Assembly: GCA_963740525.1 (NCBI GenBank)
Contig: CAVUEG010000007.1
Coordinates: forward strand, 7,758-71,757
From: CAVUEG01 sp963740525
Lineage (GTDB): Bacteria; Actinomycetota; Actinomycetes; Propionibacteriales; Nocardioidaceae
Reading direction: 5' to 3'
Length of the DNA stretch: 64,000 nucleotides
The position numbers were made by a program, and so were the translations under genes. How positions within the stretch are numbered: position 1 is the first letter of the stretch; each line of letters begins with the position of its first letter. Positions 34,823 through 44,400 of the stretch are shown in pieces. The notes beneath the pieces were generated by a model that made no database searches, had not been told where the DNA came from, and saw nothing but the letters and a program-made list of their open reading frames with translations.

Positions 34823-35499
34823 CGGACCGTCAGGCTCTGCGACATGGTCCGGTAGGCATCGACGTTGTCAGCGCCTACGGGGCCGTAGAGGTCCATCCGG
34901 ATCAGGCGGCGGGCGTGGTAGATGAGGTACTCCTCGACCTCGTCGCGATAGACCTTGTTCGTCACCGGATCGGGGTCGGAGTTGCGGCGAAAGACGATGC
35001 GGACACCGTTGCCGCCGGGCACGTGGACCGACGTGATGCCTCGGAGCTGGAAGGCCGGCACCGAGCCGCGCAGGCGGGGGACGTCGGAGGAGCGGGCGGA
35101 GGAGATGGTCGGTGCACTGCTGGCCCGGAGACTGTCCACCGCGACGCCGTTGAGCTTGTCGGTGAACCGGACCTGACTGCCGCTGCCGGTCTGGGCCCAG
35201 CCCTCAGGGTGGGTGAACGAGTACCCGCCCGGCTTGTTGGCGTACCTCACGAAGGCGAGGTTGTCCGGGATGTCACCCGGGGGGTTGCTCTCGACAGGGA
35301 CCGGAGCGACGTGCTTGACCGCCGACGCGGAGGGCTTTGCCGGCTTCGGCGTGGCGCTCGTGGTCGTCGTACTCGGCGTGGGACTGCTGGCAACCGTGGT
35401 GCTGCCGGTGTTGCCGCAGGCGGCCACGGCCGTCACGGTCGCGGCCAGGGAGAGACCGACCAGGGATCGGCGCAGCAGGGGATGAGTTGGGATCGTCAT
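34819..35499 (-). CDS. Lipoprotein of the ABC/two-component operon, 226 aa
   Basis: The protein has a lipoprotein signal with a TAVAAC lipobox near residue 28 (Cys after VAA), then a Ser/Thr/Pro-rich linker and a mature domain of about 160 residues. The mature domain includes AFVRYANKPGGYSFTHPEGWAQT and ending HARRLIRMDLYGP. This looks like the LpqN/lipoprotein LpqT-type fold with the common opening YSFTHPEGW, but I am not certain. It starts the transporter operon at the ATG at 35499 and overlaps the first ATPase gene by 4 bases, so a periplasmic partner of the transporter is likely. Confidence 0.8.
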   Translation of the reverse strand: MTIPTHPLLRRSLVGLSLAATVTAVAACGNTGSTTVASSPTPSTTTTSATPKPAKPSASAVKHVAPVPVESNPPGDIPDNLAFVRYANKPGGYSFTHPEGWAQTGSGSQVRFTDKLNGVAVDSLRASSAPTISSARSSDVPRLRGSVPAFQLRGITSVHVPGGNGVRIVFRRNSDPDPVTNKVYRDEVEEYLIYHARRLIRMDLYGPVGADNVDAYRTMSQSLTVR

Positions 35500-35598
35500 G
35501 ACCCCAGCGTGCAGAACCGATGATGAGACCACGATGAGAGCGCGGTCGGGTTGCCTGCGCACCCGCCAAAGGGGGTGGTCGAAGCTGGGTGGGTCCCT

Positions 35599-36603
35599 TC
35601 AGCGCGCCGAGGCGGGCGGTTCGGTGAGCACCCGCAGGGCGAGCTGGGTGGTCGCGTCGACCCCCAGGTGGCCCACTACCTTCGACACCCGGTCGACGTC
35701 GAGCGGCAGCAGTCCGGGGGAGCCTGGGACCTCGGGGGTCAGGCCGAGGTCGACGTCGGTGCGCCCCGACATGATCGCCAGGTTGAAGTCGTACCGCTCG
35801 CGAGCACCCTCCGCGGTCAGCCGCTTCAGCAGCCCGGCCCCGATCCGGCGCAGTCCCTCCTCCTCGCAGTACGAGTCGAGGGTGGCCACGAGGTTCACGC
35901 CGTCGGCGTGCTCGATGTCGGCCCACACCGACTGCATCGAGCCCATCTGAGCCAGCAGGACCGGCGCGGTCTTCTCTCCGATCCCGGGCACCCCGGGCAG
36001 GTTGTCGCTGACGTCACCGCGGAGGGCGGCGTACTCGAGGTACCGCTCGGCGTCGACACCGTAGAGCGCCTGCAGACGCGCGGGGTTGAGCAGTGGCGAC
36101 ACGTCCAGCCCCCCGTTGATGAGGCGCAGCACCTGGGTGTGCGCGCTGATGTGGGCGAAGGAGTCCCGGTCGGAGGTGATCAGCACACAGCTCCAGTCGT
36201 GGCGCTCTGCCCAGGTCGCCGCGGAGGCACTGACGTCGTCGGCCTCCAGCCCGGCCGGGGTGACGGTGCGGAAGCCCAGGGCATCGAGCATGGCGCCGGC
36301 GCGGTCGAGCTGACCGACCAGCTCGGCGTCCTTCGCCGCTCGTCCGGCCTTGTACTCCGGGTACGTCTCGGCGCGCACCGAATGGGTCCGGTCGTCGAGC
36401 CCGAACACGACGGCGTCGGGAGCGAAGCTGTCGATCGCCTCGAGGATCTGACGCAGCATGCCGTGCAGCGCCCACGCGGGCTGACCTCCGCGGTCGCGCA
36501 GCGCGCTGCCGACCCGGGCGTGGTGGTTGCGGTGCAGCAACGACGGCGCGTCCACGGCCAGGAGCAGGCGGCGCTCGGCGAAAGGGGTTCCAGGGGTCTG
36601 CAT
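35599..36603 (-). CDS. 5'-3' exonuclease (PolA N-terminal-like), 334 aa
   Basis: This is a stand-alone 5'-3' exonuclease/flap nuclease of the PolA type. It has LLAVDAPSLLHRNHHA at the N-terminus, VVFGLDDRTHSVRAETYPEYKAGR, GLEADDV with the metal-binding acidic residues, and ITSDRDSFAHI. The helix-hairpin-helix region PGVPGIGEKTAPVLLAQMG follows near residue 200. Such proteins process RNA primers or flap DNA. The C-terminal 100 residues are less conserved. The initiating ATG at 36603 is followed by a divergent gene, with 136 bases between. Confidence 0.9.
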   Translation of the reverse strand: MQTPGTPFAERRLLLAVDAPSLLHRNHHARVGSALRDRGGQPAWALHGMLRQILEAIDSFAPDAVVFGLDDRTHSVRAETYPEYKAGRAAKDAELVGQLDRAGAMLDALGFRTVTPAGLEADDVSASAATWAERHDWSCVLITSDRDSFAHISAHTQVLRLINGGLDVSPLLNPARLQALYGVDAERYLEYAALRGDVSDNLPGVPGIGEKTAPVLLAQMGSMQSVWADIEHADGVNLVATLDSYCEEEGLRRIGAGLLKRLTAEGARERYDFNLAIMSGRTDVDLGLTPEVPGSPGLLPLDVDRVSKVVGHLGVDATTQLALRVLTEPPASAR

Positions 36604-36739
36604 GGGGTGCCGCTCACCCTACGTACTCCCGGTCGCACGACCACCCCGGGGCCATGGCCGCGCGACGCAATCCGGGCAAAGCGACGGGAGCCCGAAGCCG
36701 CCTCACGGTCGCACTCGCCCGATGCTCTACATTTCGTCC

Positions 36740-37774
36740 GTGAGTGCTCAAGCCCCCTCTGCGGTCATCCTGATCCGTGCCGAACGCTTCATCCCGAACC
36801 CCGCCACGGCCGCCGACAACGCGTTCCAGCGCGACCTCCCGCCGGGCCAGTCGGACGAGGCGACGTCGGCCAGCGCCCTGGCCGAGATGGACGCCGTTGC
36901 CCAGGCTCTGCGTGACGTCGGGGTGACCGTCCACGTCTTCCAGGACGAGGACCACACCCGCCCGGACAGCGTCTTCCCGAACAACTGGATCTCCACGCAC
37001 GCGGGCGGCAAGATCGCGGTCTATCCGATGTATGCGTCCAACCGTCGCCATGAGCGTCGCGCCGACGTACTGGAGATGCTCAAGTCGCAGTACCGCGTCC
37101 AGACGATCGTCGACTACTCCGGCCTCGAGCCCGACGGCATCTTCCTCGAAGGCACCGGGGCCATGGTGCTCGACAACGTGTCGCGGGTGGCTTACACGGC
37201 GCGCAGCCACCGGGCCGACGCCCACGTCCTCGAGCGGTTCTGCACGGACTTCGGCTACGAGCCGATGGCCTTCGACGCGGTCGACGCCGACGGCGTGCCC
37301 GTTTACCACACGAACGTCATCGCCTGCATCGGCACGGATCTCGCGATGATCGCGCTCGAGATGATCCCCGACCCGTGGCGTCGCGCCGAGGTGCGCGAGC
37401 GGCTCTCGGTCAACGGCAGGAAGATCGTCGAGCTGACCGAGCGGCAGATCCGTGAGTTCGCCGGCAACGCGGTGGAGCTGCGTGGTCGTAGCCCGGAGAA
37501 GCGGCTGCACTACGTCATGGTGATGTCGGAGCGCGCGCGCAGGAGCCTGCGTCCGGACCAGATCGCGGTGATCGAGGAAAGCTGCGAGATCGTCTCCGTC
37601 GACATCCCCACCATCGAGCTGGCCGGCGGGTCGGTGCGGTGCATGATCGCCGGTGTCCACCTCGACCGGCGCCGGGCCATCCATCCCGAGCGCAGTGCGG
37701 CCGTCGAGGCGATCGACGAGGACCCCCACACCGCCGACGGCCAGGACGTCGCGATGGCGGACGTCTCGGACTGA
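36740..37774 (+). CDS. CtlX-like amidinotransferase-fold hydrolase, 344 aa
   Basis: The pentein (amidinotransferase) fold is indicated by DNAFQRD, VFPNNWISTH, MYASNRRHER and EGTGAMVLD, and by the C-terminal GGSVRCMIAGVHL with the nucleophilic Cys. The family includes arginine deiminase, dimethylargininase and citrulline utilisation hydrolase CtlX, of which CtlX is closest in length and motifs. It probably removes ammonia or an amine from a guanidino or ureido compound such as citrulline. An in-frame ATG at 36722 is possible. I chose the GTG at 36740 because the CTACATT sequence just upstream resembles a -10 element of a leaderless promoter. Confidence 0.83.
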   Translation: MSAQAPSAVILIRAERFIPNPATAADNAFQRDLPPGQSDEATSASALAEMDAVAQALRDVGVTVHVFQDEDHTRPDSVFPNNWISTHAGGKIAVYPMYASNRRHERRADVLEMLKSQYRVQTIVDYSGLEPDGIFLEGTGAMVLDNVSRVAYTARSHRADAHVLERFCTDFGYEPMAFDAVDADGVPVYHTNVIACIGTDLAMIALEMIPDPWRRAEVRERLSVNGRKIVELTERQIREFAGNAVELRGRSPEKRLHYVMVMSERARRSLRPDQIAVIEESCEIVSVDIPTIELAGGSVRCMIAGVHLDRRRAIHPERSAAVEAIDEDPHTADGQDVAMADVSD

Positions 37775-37801
37775 TCGTCTCGCCGGGCTCGATCCGAACC
37801 C

Positions 37802-39517
37802 TCAGGCCCGGACGTCGCGGCTGCGGTCCTGCTTCACCGCGCCGCTCGGGAGGGCGAGCAGGGCTCGGGCGTGGGCGATGGCGGTGGGAGTGTCCGGCAG
37901 GATCCGCCCCGCGGCGCGGAGGACTGCGGTGCTCCCAAGGAAGCCGAGGACCTTCTCGTGCTCGGCAGGGACGCCGGACAGCAGGACGATGATGCCGCGC
38001 CGCTCGAGCCTGGCGATCGCGTCGCTGAGCACGGTGGCTCCGGTGGCGTCCATCGTCGTCACCCGAGACATGCGCAGGATCACGACCTGGACCTGGAGGA
38101 TGTCGGGCAGCTCCAGCAGCAGGCGGTGGGCGGCTCCGAAGAACAACGGGCCGTCGATGCGGTAGACGACGATGTGCTCGCTGAGGAGCGCGTGTTCCTC
38201 CTCGCCGTGGTCGCCGACCTCGATGGCGACCTCGTCGATCCGGGCACTGCGAGCGACCGACTTCAGGGCCAGGGCGACGGCGACCGCAACGCCGACACCG
38301 ACCGCGGTGACGAGGTCGACCGCGACGGTGACGGTGAACGTGAGCAGGACGATCACGCCGTCGGAGGGGGTCGAGCGGATCAGTGCCTTGAGTGCGCCCG
38401 CCTCGATCATGCGCACGCAGGTCGCGAACAACACGCCGGCCAGCGCCGCGAGCGGTACGCCGGACACCAACGGGGCGGCGGCGAAGACCAGGGCCAGCAG
38501 GACCAGGGCATGAGTCACGGCGGCCAGCCGCGACGTGGCCCCGGCGCGCACGTTGACCGCCGTACGCGCGATGGCAGCCGTGGCGGGGATCCCGCCGAAC
38601 ATCGGGGTCACCATGTTGGCGATCCCCTGGCCGAACAGCTCGCGGTCGGGGTCGTGGTGCTCGTCGATCGTCATCGCGTCCGCGACCGTGGCGCAGAGCA
38701 GGCTCTCCAGCGCCGCCAACGCGGCGATGGCCAAGGCCGAGGTGGCCAGCGTCCCGACGGCGCCGGGGTCGATGAAGCCGAGGGACGGCGCGGGCAGGGT
38801 GGAAGGCAGATGGCCGAGCGTGACCAGGCCGAGATCCCACGCCCGGGCCGCGACCGTCGCCACCGCCACGCCGACGAGCGAGAACGGCAGGCCGGGCCGC
38901 CACCGTCCTCCTGCCAGCATCAGCGCCGCCACACCCAGTGCAATGGCCAGCGGCGCCAGATCCGGGTGGGCCAGGTAGGTCTGCGCGGCGTCCCAGGCCT
39001 TCGACCAGACCTTGTCGCCGGATGCGTCGGTCACCCCGAGGGCCGCCGGGACCTGTTGCAGGGTGATGACGACCGCGATACCTGCGGTGAAACCTTCGAT
39101 CACCGAGACCGGGAGGAAGCGCACGTAGCGGCCGAGACGGGCGATCGCCATCGCGACCAGTACGACGCCCGCGAGGAAGCCGACCATCAGGACGCCCGCG
39201 GCTCCGTGCTGGTGGACCACGGGCACCAGCACCACGGTCATGGCGCCGGTGGGTCCGGAGACCTGGATGTTCGAGCCGCCGAAGACGGCGGCGACGATCC
39301 CGGCCACGACTGCCGTGGCGAGGCCTGCCTGCGCGCCCAGTCCCGACACCACGCCGAAGGCGAGGGCGAGGGGGAGGGCGACGATCGCTACGGTCACGCC
39401 GGCCATCAGGTCCCGACGCGGGTGGCGCCGAGCCGCCGACAGGTCGGCCCGTCGGGGGAGCAGCCGGGTCAGGCGACTCGCTGCGTCCCTGGCGCCGCTC
39501 CGTGCGGCGTCGTTCAC
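37802..39517 (-). CDS. SulP-family anion transporter with STAS domain, 571 aa
   Basis: The N-terminal 400 residues hold about 12 membrane segments with the SulP signature GVVSGLGAQAGLATAVVAGIVAAVFGGS and GFTAGIAVVITLQQVPAALG. A cytoplasmic STAS domain (about 440-550) includes LSEHIVVYRIDGPLFFGAAHRL and RMSRVTTMDATGATVLSDA. The protein moves sulfate, bicarbonate or another anion. The GTG start at 39517 overlaps the ArsR stop (GTGA), so it is controlled together with that regulator. Longer frames upstream run through the ArsR gene and are not coding. Confidence 0.9.
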   Translation of the reverse strand: MNDAARSGARDAASRLTRLLPRRADLSAARRHPRRDLMAGVTVAIVALPLALAFGVVSGLGAQAGLATAVVAGIVAAVFGGSNIQVSGPTGAMTVVLVPVVHQHGAAGVLMVGFLAGVVLVAMAIARLGRYVRFLPVSVIEGFTAGIAVVITLQQVPAALGVTDASGDKVWSKAWDAAQTYLAHPDLAPLAIALGVAALMLAGGRWRPGLPFSLVGVAVATVAARAWDLGLVTLGHLPSTLPAPSLGFIDPGAVGTLATSALAIAALAALESLLCATVADAMTIDEHHDPDRELFGQGIANMVTPMFGGIPATAAIARTAVNVRAGATSRLAAVTHALVLLALVFAAAPLVSGVPLAALAGVLFATCVRMIEAGALKALIRSTPSDGVIVLLTFTVTVAVDLVTAVGVGVAVAVALALKSVARSARIDEVAIEVGDHGEEEHALLSEHIVVYRIDGPLFFGAAHRLLLELPDILQVQVVILRMSRVTTMDATGATVLSDAIARLERRGIIVLLSGVPAEHEKVLGFLGSTAVLRAAGRILPDTPTAIAHARALLALPSGAVKQDRSRDVRA

Positions 39518-39855
39518 GCTGTTCCTGAAGAGTCTTGGAGCGTCGCGAGGAGGTCCTTCTGGTCCGACCACAAGGTGGCGAGGATCCTTCGTCCGTGGAG
39601 CAGGAGCTCGGCCACGTCGGGGGTGGCCAGGGTGTACAGCACTGCCGAGCCATCGCGGGACGAGCGTACGAGTCCCGCACGACGCAGGACGCTGAGCTGG
39701 TGGGAGAGGTTGGAGGGCTCGACGTCGATCTCGGTGAGCAGCTCGTGAACCGGGCGAGCGCCGGTCTGCAGGAGCTCGAGCACGCGGATGCGGACCGGGT
39801 GGCCGAGCGTCTTGAAAAGCTCGGCCTTTGCCTCGTAGAGCGGCACGTTCCCCAT
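39514..39855 (-). CDS. ArsR-family transcriptional regulator, 113 aa
   Basis: The winged helix-turn-helix reads LFKTLGHPVRIRVLELLQTG, then EIDVEPSNLSHQLSVLRRAGLVRSSRDGSAVLYTL. No ELCVCDL-type metal-binding cysteines are present, so it probably responds to something other than arsenite, or binds metal through other residues. It precedes and overlaps the SulP gene. A matching palindrome lies 36 bases upstream of its start, so it is likely autoregulated and represses the transporter until a signal arrives. Confidence 0.9.
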   Translation of the reverse strand: MGNVPLYEAKAELFKTLGHPVRIRVLELLQTGARPVHELLTEIDVEPSNLSHQLSVLRRAGLVRSSRDGSAVLYTLATPDVAELLLHGRRILATLWSDQKDLLATLQDSSGTA

Positions 39856-39890
39856 GGCGTTCCCTTCGGTGGCGGTGGTTGCAGACTACA

Positions 39891-39908
39891 GCACATGAAG
39901 AAATGTGC
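39891..39908. promoter_or_regulatory. Putative ArsR operator upstream of the arsR-sulP operon
   Basis: GCACAT-GAAGAA-ATGTGC is a perfect 6-base inverted repeat with a 6-base spacer, 36 bases before the ArsR start on the minus strand. The position and symmetry are those of an autoregulatory operator. Binding is a prediction. Confidence 0.55.
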
Positions 39909-39955
39909 ATGTCGAGGGTGGGAAGGCTGGGCATCCCCCTGCCGATCGGGGAGGT

Positions 39956-39989
39956 TTCACCCTGATCGTTTCTCGCGCCTTCGGGTGAA
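39956..39989. promoter_or_regulatory. Inverted repeat in the narK upstream region
   Basis: TTCACCC (39956-39962) and GGGTGAA (39983-39989) face each other across 20 bases, upstream of the small gene and narK. The symmetry is compatible with a regulator site or a hairpin. I see no clear FNR-type box. Confidence 0.3.
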
Positions 39990-40043
39990 GTGGGGCGAGC
40001 CCGGGCCCGATGGCCGCGGGCGAGCCCACGAAGGAGCCCGTCA

Positions 40044-40202
40044 ATGTCTGACCTGGTGATCGCCCCGCACCACCCCGTGCGGTGGTCGGCCACGCTCGAG
40101 CGCCGCACCCGTGGGGGACTTGCTGTCAAGTACCTCGCCGGCGGACCCGGGACGTGGCTGCTGGTTACGGTGCGGGGAGCCGGGGTCAGCAGCGATGCCT
40201 GA
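40044..40202 (+). CDS. Possible small protein upstream of narK, 52 aa
   Basis: An ATG at 40044 has a strong GAAGGAG site 8 bases upstream and opens a 52-residue frame that ends 26 bases before the narK start. The product is moderately hydrophobic near the end (GTWLLVTVRGAG) with no motif I know. Codon use fits the genome. It may be a small conserved protein or a translated leader for narK. Confidence 0.4.
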   Translation: MSDLVIAPHHPVRWSATLERRTRGGLAVKYLAGGPGTWLLVTVRGAGVSSDA

Positions 40203-40228
40203 CCAGGCTCCGTCCGGAGGGACGCTCA

Positions 40229-41476
40229 TGACACAGCCGCCGGCCACGGCCGGGACGACGGGTGCCGTCCGGTCTCCGTGGCTGATGCTGGCGCTCGCCA
40301 CGCTCGGGTTTCGCGATCAACTTCTGGGCGTGGGCGCTGCTCAGCCCGCTCGGGCCGGTGTTCCGCGACAACGGCACCCTGGGTGCCCTCAGCGAGTGGC
40401 AGGTCTCGCTGATCGTCGCCGTGCCGGTGATCGTCGGTTCGCTGGGGCGGATCCCGGTGGGCGCGCTGACCGACAGGTTCGGCGGCCGGGAGATGTTCGT
40501 GATCGTCTCGCTCGCGACCATCGTGCCGATCCTGTTCATCGGCTTCTTCGGCCAGACCAACTACGCGGCGCTGCTGGTCGGCGGGTTCTTCCTCGGCATC
40601 TCCGGCACCTCGTTCGCGGTCGGCGTCCCGTTCGTCAACGCCTGGTTCCCGCCGGAACGCCGTGGCCTGGCCGTCGGCGTCTTCGGCGCCGGCATGGGCG
40701 GCACCGCGATCAGCGCCCTCACGACGGTGAAGCTCTACACGAACGTCGGCGACAAGGCGCCGTTCCTCTTCGCCGCTGCGGCGCTCGCCGTCTTCGCGGT
40801 CGTGGCGTGGCTGCTGCTCGAGGACGCGCCCGGCCGACAGGCACCCACGATCGTCCCTGGCGTCGCGGCTAAGGCGAATGCACGGCTGCCCATCACCTGG
40901 CAGGCGTGCCTCCTGTACGCCGTCGCGTTCGGCGGGTACGTCGCGTTCTCGGTCTACCTGCCGCCTACCTCAAGACCGCCTACGACCTCACGCCGGCCGA
41001 CGCGGCCAACCGGATGGCCGGCTTCGTGGTCCTCGCCGTGATCATGCGACCGGTCGGCGGCTGGCTCGCCGACCGGCTGGGCCCGATCCCGGTGCTGGCC
41101 GGCGGGTACGCCGTGGTCGTGGTCGGGGCTGCGGTCGCGTCCACGCACACCGGTCCTCGAACCCTTGGGGGCCGTCGCGTTCCTGGCCATGGCGATGGCG
41201 CTGGGCTCCGGCACGCGGTGCCACCTTCGCCCTGATCGCCCGGGTGACCGACCCCTCCCGGGTGGGCGGGGTGACCGGCCTGGTCGGCGCGGCGGGGGGA
41301 CTCGGTGGCTTCGTGCCCCGCTGATCATGGGCTACGTCTACGGCCGCACCGACTCCTACGCGATCGGCCTGTTGCTGCTGTCCCTGACCGCAGCGCTGGC
41401 CCTGGCTGCTGACCCTGACCGTCGTACGCCGGACCGGCGCGGCGACCACGATGAGGAGAAGCGTGGCGCCGTATGA
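40229..41476 (+). CDS. narK: Nitrate/nitrite transporter NarK (several frame breaks)
   Basis: NarK-type MFS proteins import nitrate and export nitrite. After restoring the frame the protein has about 415 residues with the two nitrate signature regions, GFFLGISGTSFAVGVPFVNAWFPPERRGLAVGVFGAGMGGTA and RVTDPSRVGGVTGLVGAAGGLGGF. The frame breaks near 40313 (ATLGF then INFWAWALLSPLGP), near 40967 (VYLP then AYLKTAYDLTP), near 41155, near 41219 and near 41322. All breaks are single-base and the family sequence continues, so they are most likely sequencing errors. The stop at 41474-41476 overlaps the narG start by 4 bases. Confidence 0.85.
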
Positions 41477-44400
41477 CGGCACGCAGCAGGAGCCGCTCGA
41501 GCAGGCCGGGCATGGATGGGCCGCTGAGCGAGGCGCTGGTGCGCACCCGGCGGTTCTTCACCCAGGGCACCGTCTCGGAGGACCTGAGGACCCTGACGCA
41601 AGACAGGGTGGGCGTCAGGCCGACGACTTCTACCGGGACCGGTGGAGCCACGACAAGGTCGTGCGGTCCACGCACGGGGTGAACTGCACCGGGTCGTGCT
41701 CGTGGAAGGTCTACGTCAAGGACGGGATCATCACCTGGGAGACCCAGCAGACCGACTACCCGTCGGTCGGTCCGGACTCCCCGGAGTACGAGCCCCGCGG
41801 CTGTCCCCGCGGCGCCGCGTTCTCCTGGTACACCTACTCGCCGACCCGGGTCCGCTACCCCTACGTGCGCGGCGTTCTGCTGCAGATGTTCCGCGAGGCC
41901 AAGGCCCAGCACGACGGCGACCCGGTGCGGGCCTGGGAGCACATCGTCGAGAACCCGCAGCGCGCCAAGGCCTACAAGTCCGCCCGCGGCAAGGGCGGGC
42001 TGGTCCGCGCCACGTGGGACGAGGCCACCGAGATCGTCGCGGCCGCGCACGTCCACACGATCAAGAAGTACGGGCCCGACCGGGTGGCCGGCTTCTCCCG
42101 ATCCCGGCGATGTCGATGGTCTCGCACGCCTCCGGTGCGCGGTTCGTGAACCTGATCGGCGGCTCGATGCTGAGCTTCTACGACTGGTACGCCGACCTGC
42201 CGGTCGCCTCGCCGCAGGTCTTCGGCGACCAGACCGACGTGCCCGAGTCCGGCGACTGGTGGAACGCCGGCTACCTGATCATGTGGGGCTCCAACCTCCC
42301 GGTCACCCGCACCCCCGACGCGCACTGGATGACCGAGGCGCGCTACCGCGGCCAGAAGGTGATCGCGGTCGCCCCCGACTACGCCGACAACGTGAAGTTC
42401 GCCGACGAGTGGCTGCCGGCCAAGCCCGGCACCGACGCCGCGCTGGCGATGGCGATGGGCCACGTCGTGCTCAAGGAGTTCTTCGTCGACCGGGAGACGC
42501 CGTACTTCACCGAGTACGTCAAGACCTACACCGACCTGCCCCACCTGGTCCGGCTGGACGAGGCGGGCGAGGGTGCCTACACCGCCGGCAAGTTCCTCAC
42601 CGCCGCCGACCTCCCCGAGCACGCGGACGACGAGAACGCGGCGTTCAAGACCGTGCTGATCGACGCCCGGACCGGCGAGCCCGTGGTCCCCAACGGCTCG
42701 CTGGGCCACCGCTACGGCGAGGCCGGGGTCGGGCAAGTGGAACCTCGAGCTCGGCGACGTCGACCCGCTGCTCTCGCTGCTCGACGACGCGCGAGCGAGT
42801 CGGTCATCGTCCGGATGCCGCGGTTCGACACCCCCGACGGCGCGGCCGCCGACCTGCCGCGCGGGGTCCCGGTGCGTCGGGTGGGCGGCCACCTCGTCAC
42901 CACGGTCTTCGACCTGCTCATGGCGCAGTACGGCGTCGGCCGCGTCGACGGCGCTGCCGGGGGAGTGGGCCAGCGGCTACGACGACGCGGCGCGCCGTAC
43001 ACGCCGGCCTGGCAGGAGGCGATCACCGGCGTCCCCGCGTCGACCGCCGCCCGGATCGGCCGCGAGTTCGCCGCGAACGCCGAGGAGTCCAAGGGCCGCT
43101 CGATGATCGTGATGGGGGCCGGGACCAACCACTGGTTCCACTCCGACACGATCTACCGCGCGTTCCTCACCCTGACCAACCTGACCGGCTGCCAGGGCGT
43201 CAACGGCGGCGGCTGGGCGCACTACGTCGGGCAGGAGAAGGTGCGGCCGATCACGGGCTACACCCAGGTCGCCAACGCGCTCGACTGGAACCGTCCGCCG
43301 CGCAACATGATCCAGACGGCCTACTGGTACCTCCACACCGACCAGTTCCGCTACGACCAGTTCGGCGCCGACACGCTCTCGGCCACCACCGGCAAGGGCC
43401 AGCTGGCCGGCAAGTCCACCGCCGACGTCATCGCGCAGAGCGCCCGGATGGGGTGGATGCCGTCGTACCCGACCTTCGACCGCAACCCGCTCGACCTCAG
43501 CGACGACGCGGCCGCCGCCGGCAAGCCGGTGGGGGAGTACGTCGTCGAGCAGCTCAAGTCCGGGGAGCTCGACTTCGCCGGCGAGGACCCCGACGCGCCC
43601 GCAGAACTACCCGCGGATCCTGTCGATCTGGCGGGCCAACCTGCTCGGCTCCTCCGGCAAGGGCAACGAGTACTTCCTCAAGCACCTGCTCGGCACCGAC
43701 TCGTCGGTGCGCGCCACCGAGACGCCCGAGGGCCAGCGCCCGGTCGACGTGACGTGGCGCGACGAGGCGCCCGAGGGCAAGCTCGACCTGCTGATGACGA
43801 TCGACTTCCGGCAGACCAGCACCACGATCTTCTCCGACGTCGTCCTGCCGGCCGCGACCTGGTACGAGAAGCACGACCTCAACACCACCGACATGCACCC
43901 GTTCGTGCACTCGTTCAACCCCGCGATCGCACCGCCGTGGCAGACCCGCACCGACTGGGACGCCTGGCAGACGATCGCGGAGAAGTTCAGCGAGCTCGCG
44001 GCCACCCACCTCGGGGTCCGCAAGGACGTCGTCGCGGTGCCGCTCACGCACGACACCCCCGACGCGATGGCCAACCCGCACGGCGTCGTCCGCGACTGGA
44101 AGAAGGGCGAGTGCGAGCCGATCCCCGGCGTCACGATGCCCAAGCTGGTCGAGGTCGAGCGCGACTACGGCGCGGTGGCCGAGAAGATGAACGCGCTCGG
44201 CCCGCTGGTGGACACGCTCGGCGCGACCACCAAGGGCGTCACCTTCGAGCTCGAGCGAGCAGGTCGACTACCTGCGCGCAAAGAACGGCGCCGTGCGCGG
44301 TGGCGTCGCCGACGGCCGCCCCTCGCTGAAGCGCGACGTCCACGTCTGCGAGGCGATCCTGGCGATGTCCGGCACCACCAACGGGCACCTGGCCACCCAG

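Noticed and set aside
37515..40129. Two very long minus-strand frames of 793 and 775 residues upstream of or across the SulP gene
   Set aside because: One is a shadow frame rich in Arg/Pro. The other contains the SulP protein but its first part runs through arsR in the wrong frame. The real SulP starts at the GTG at 39517.
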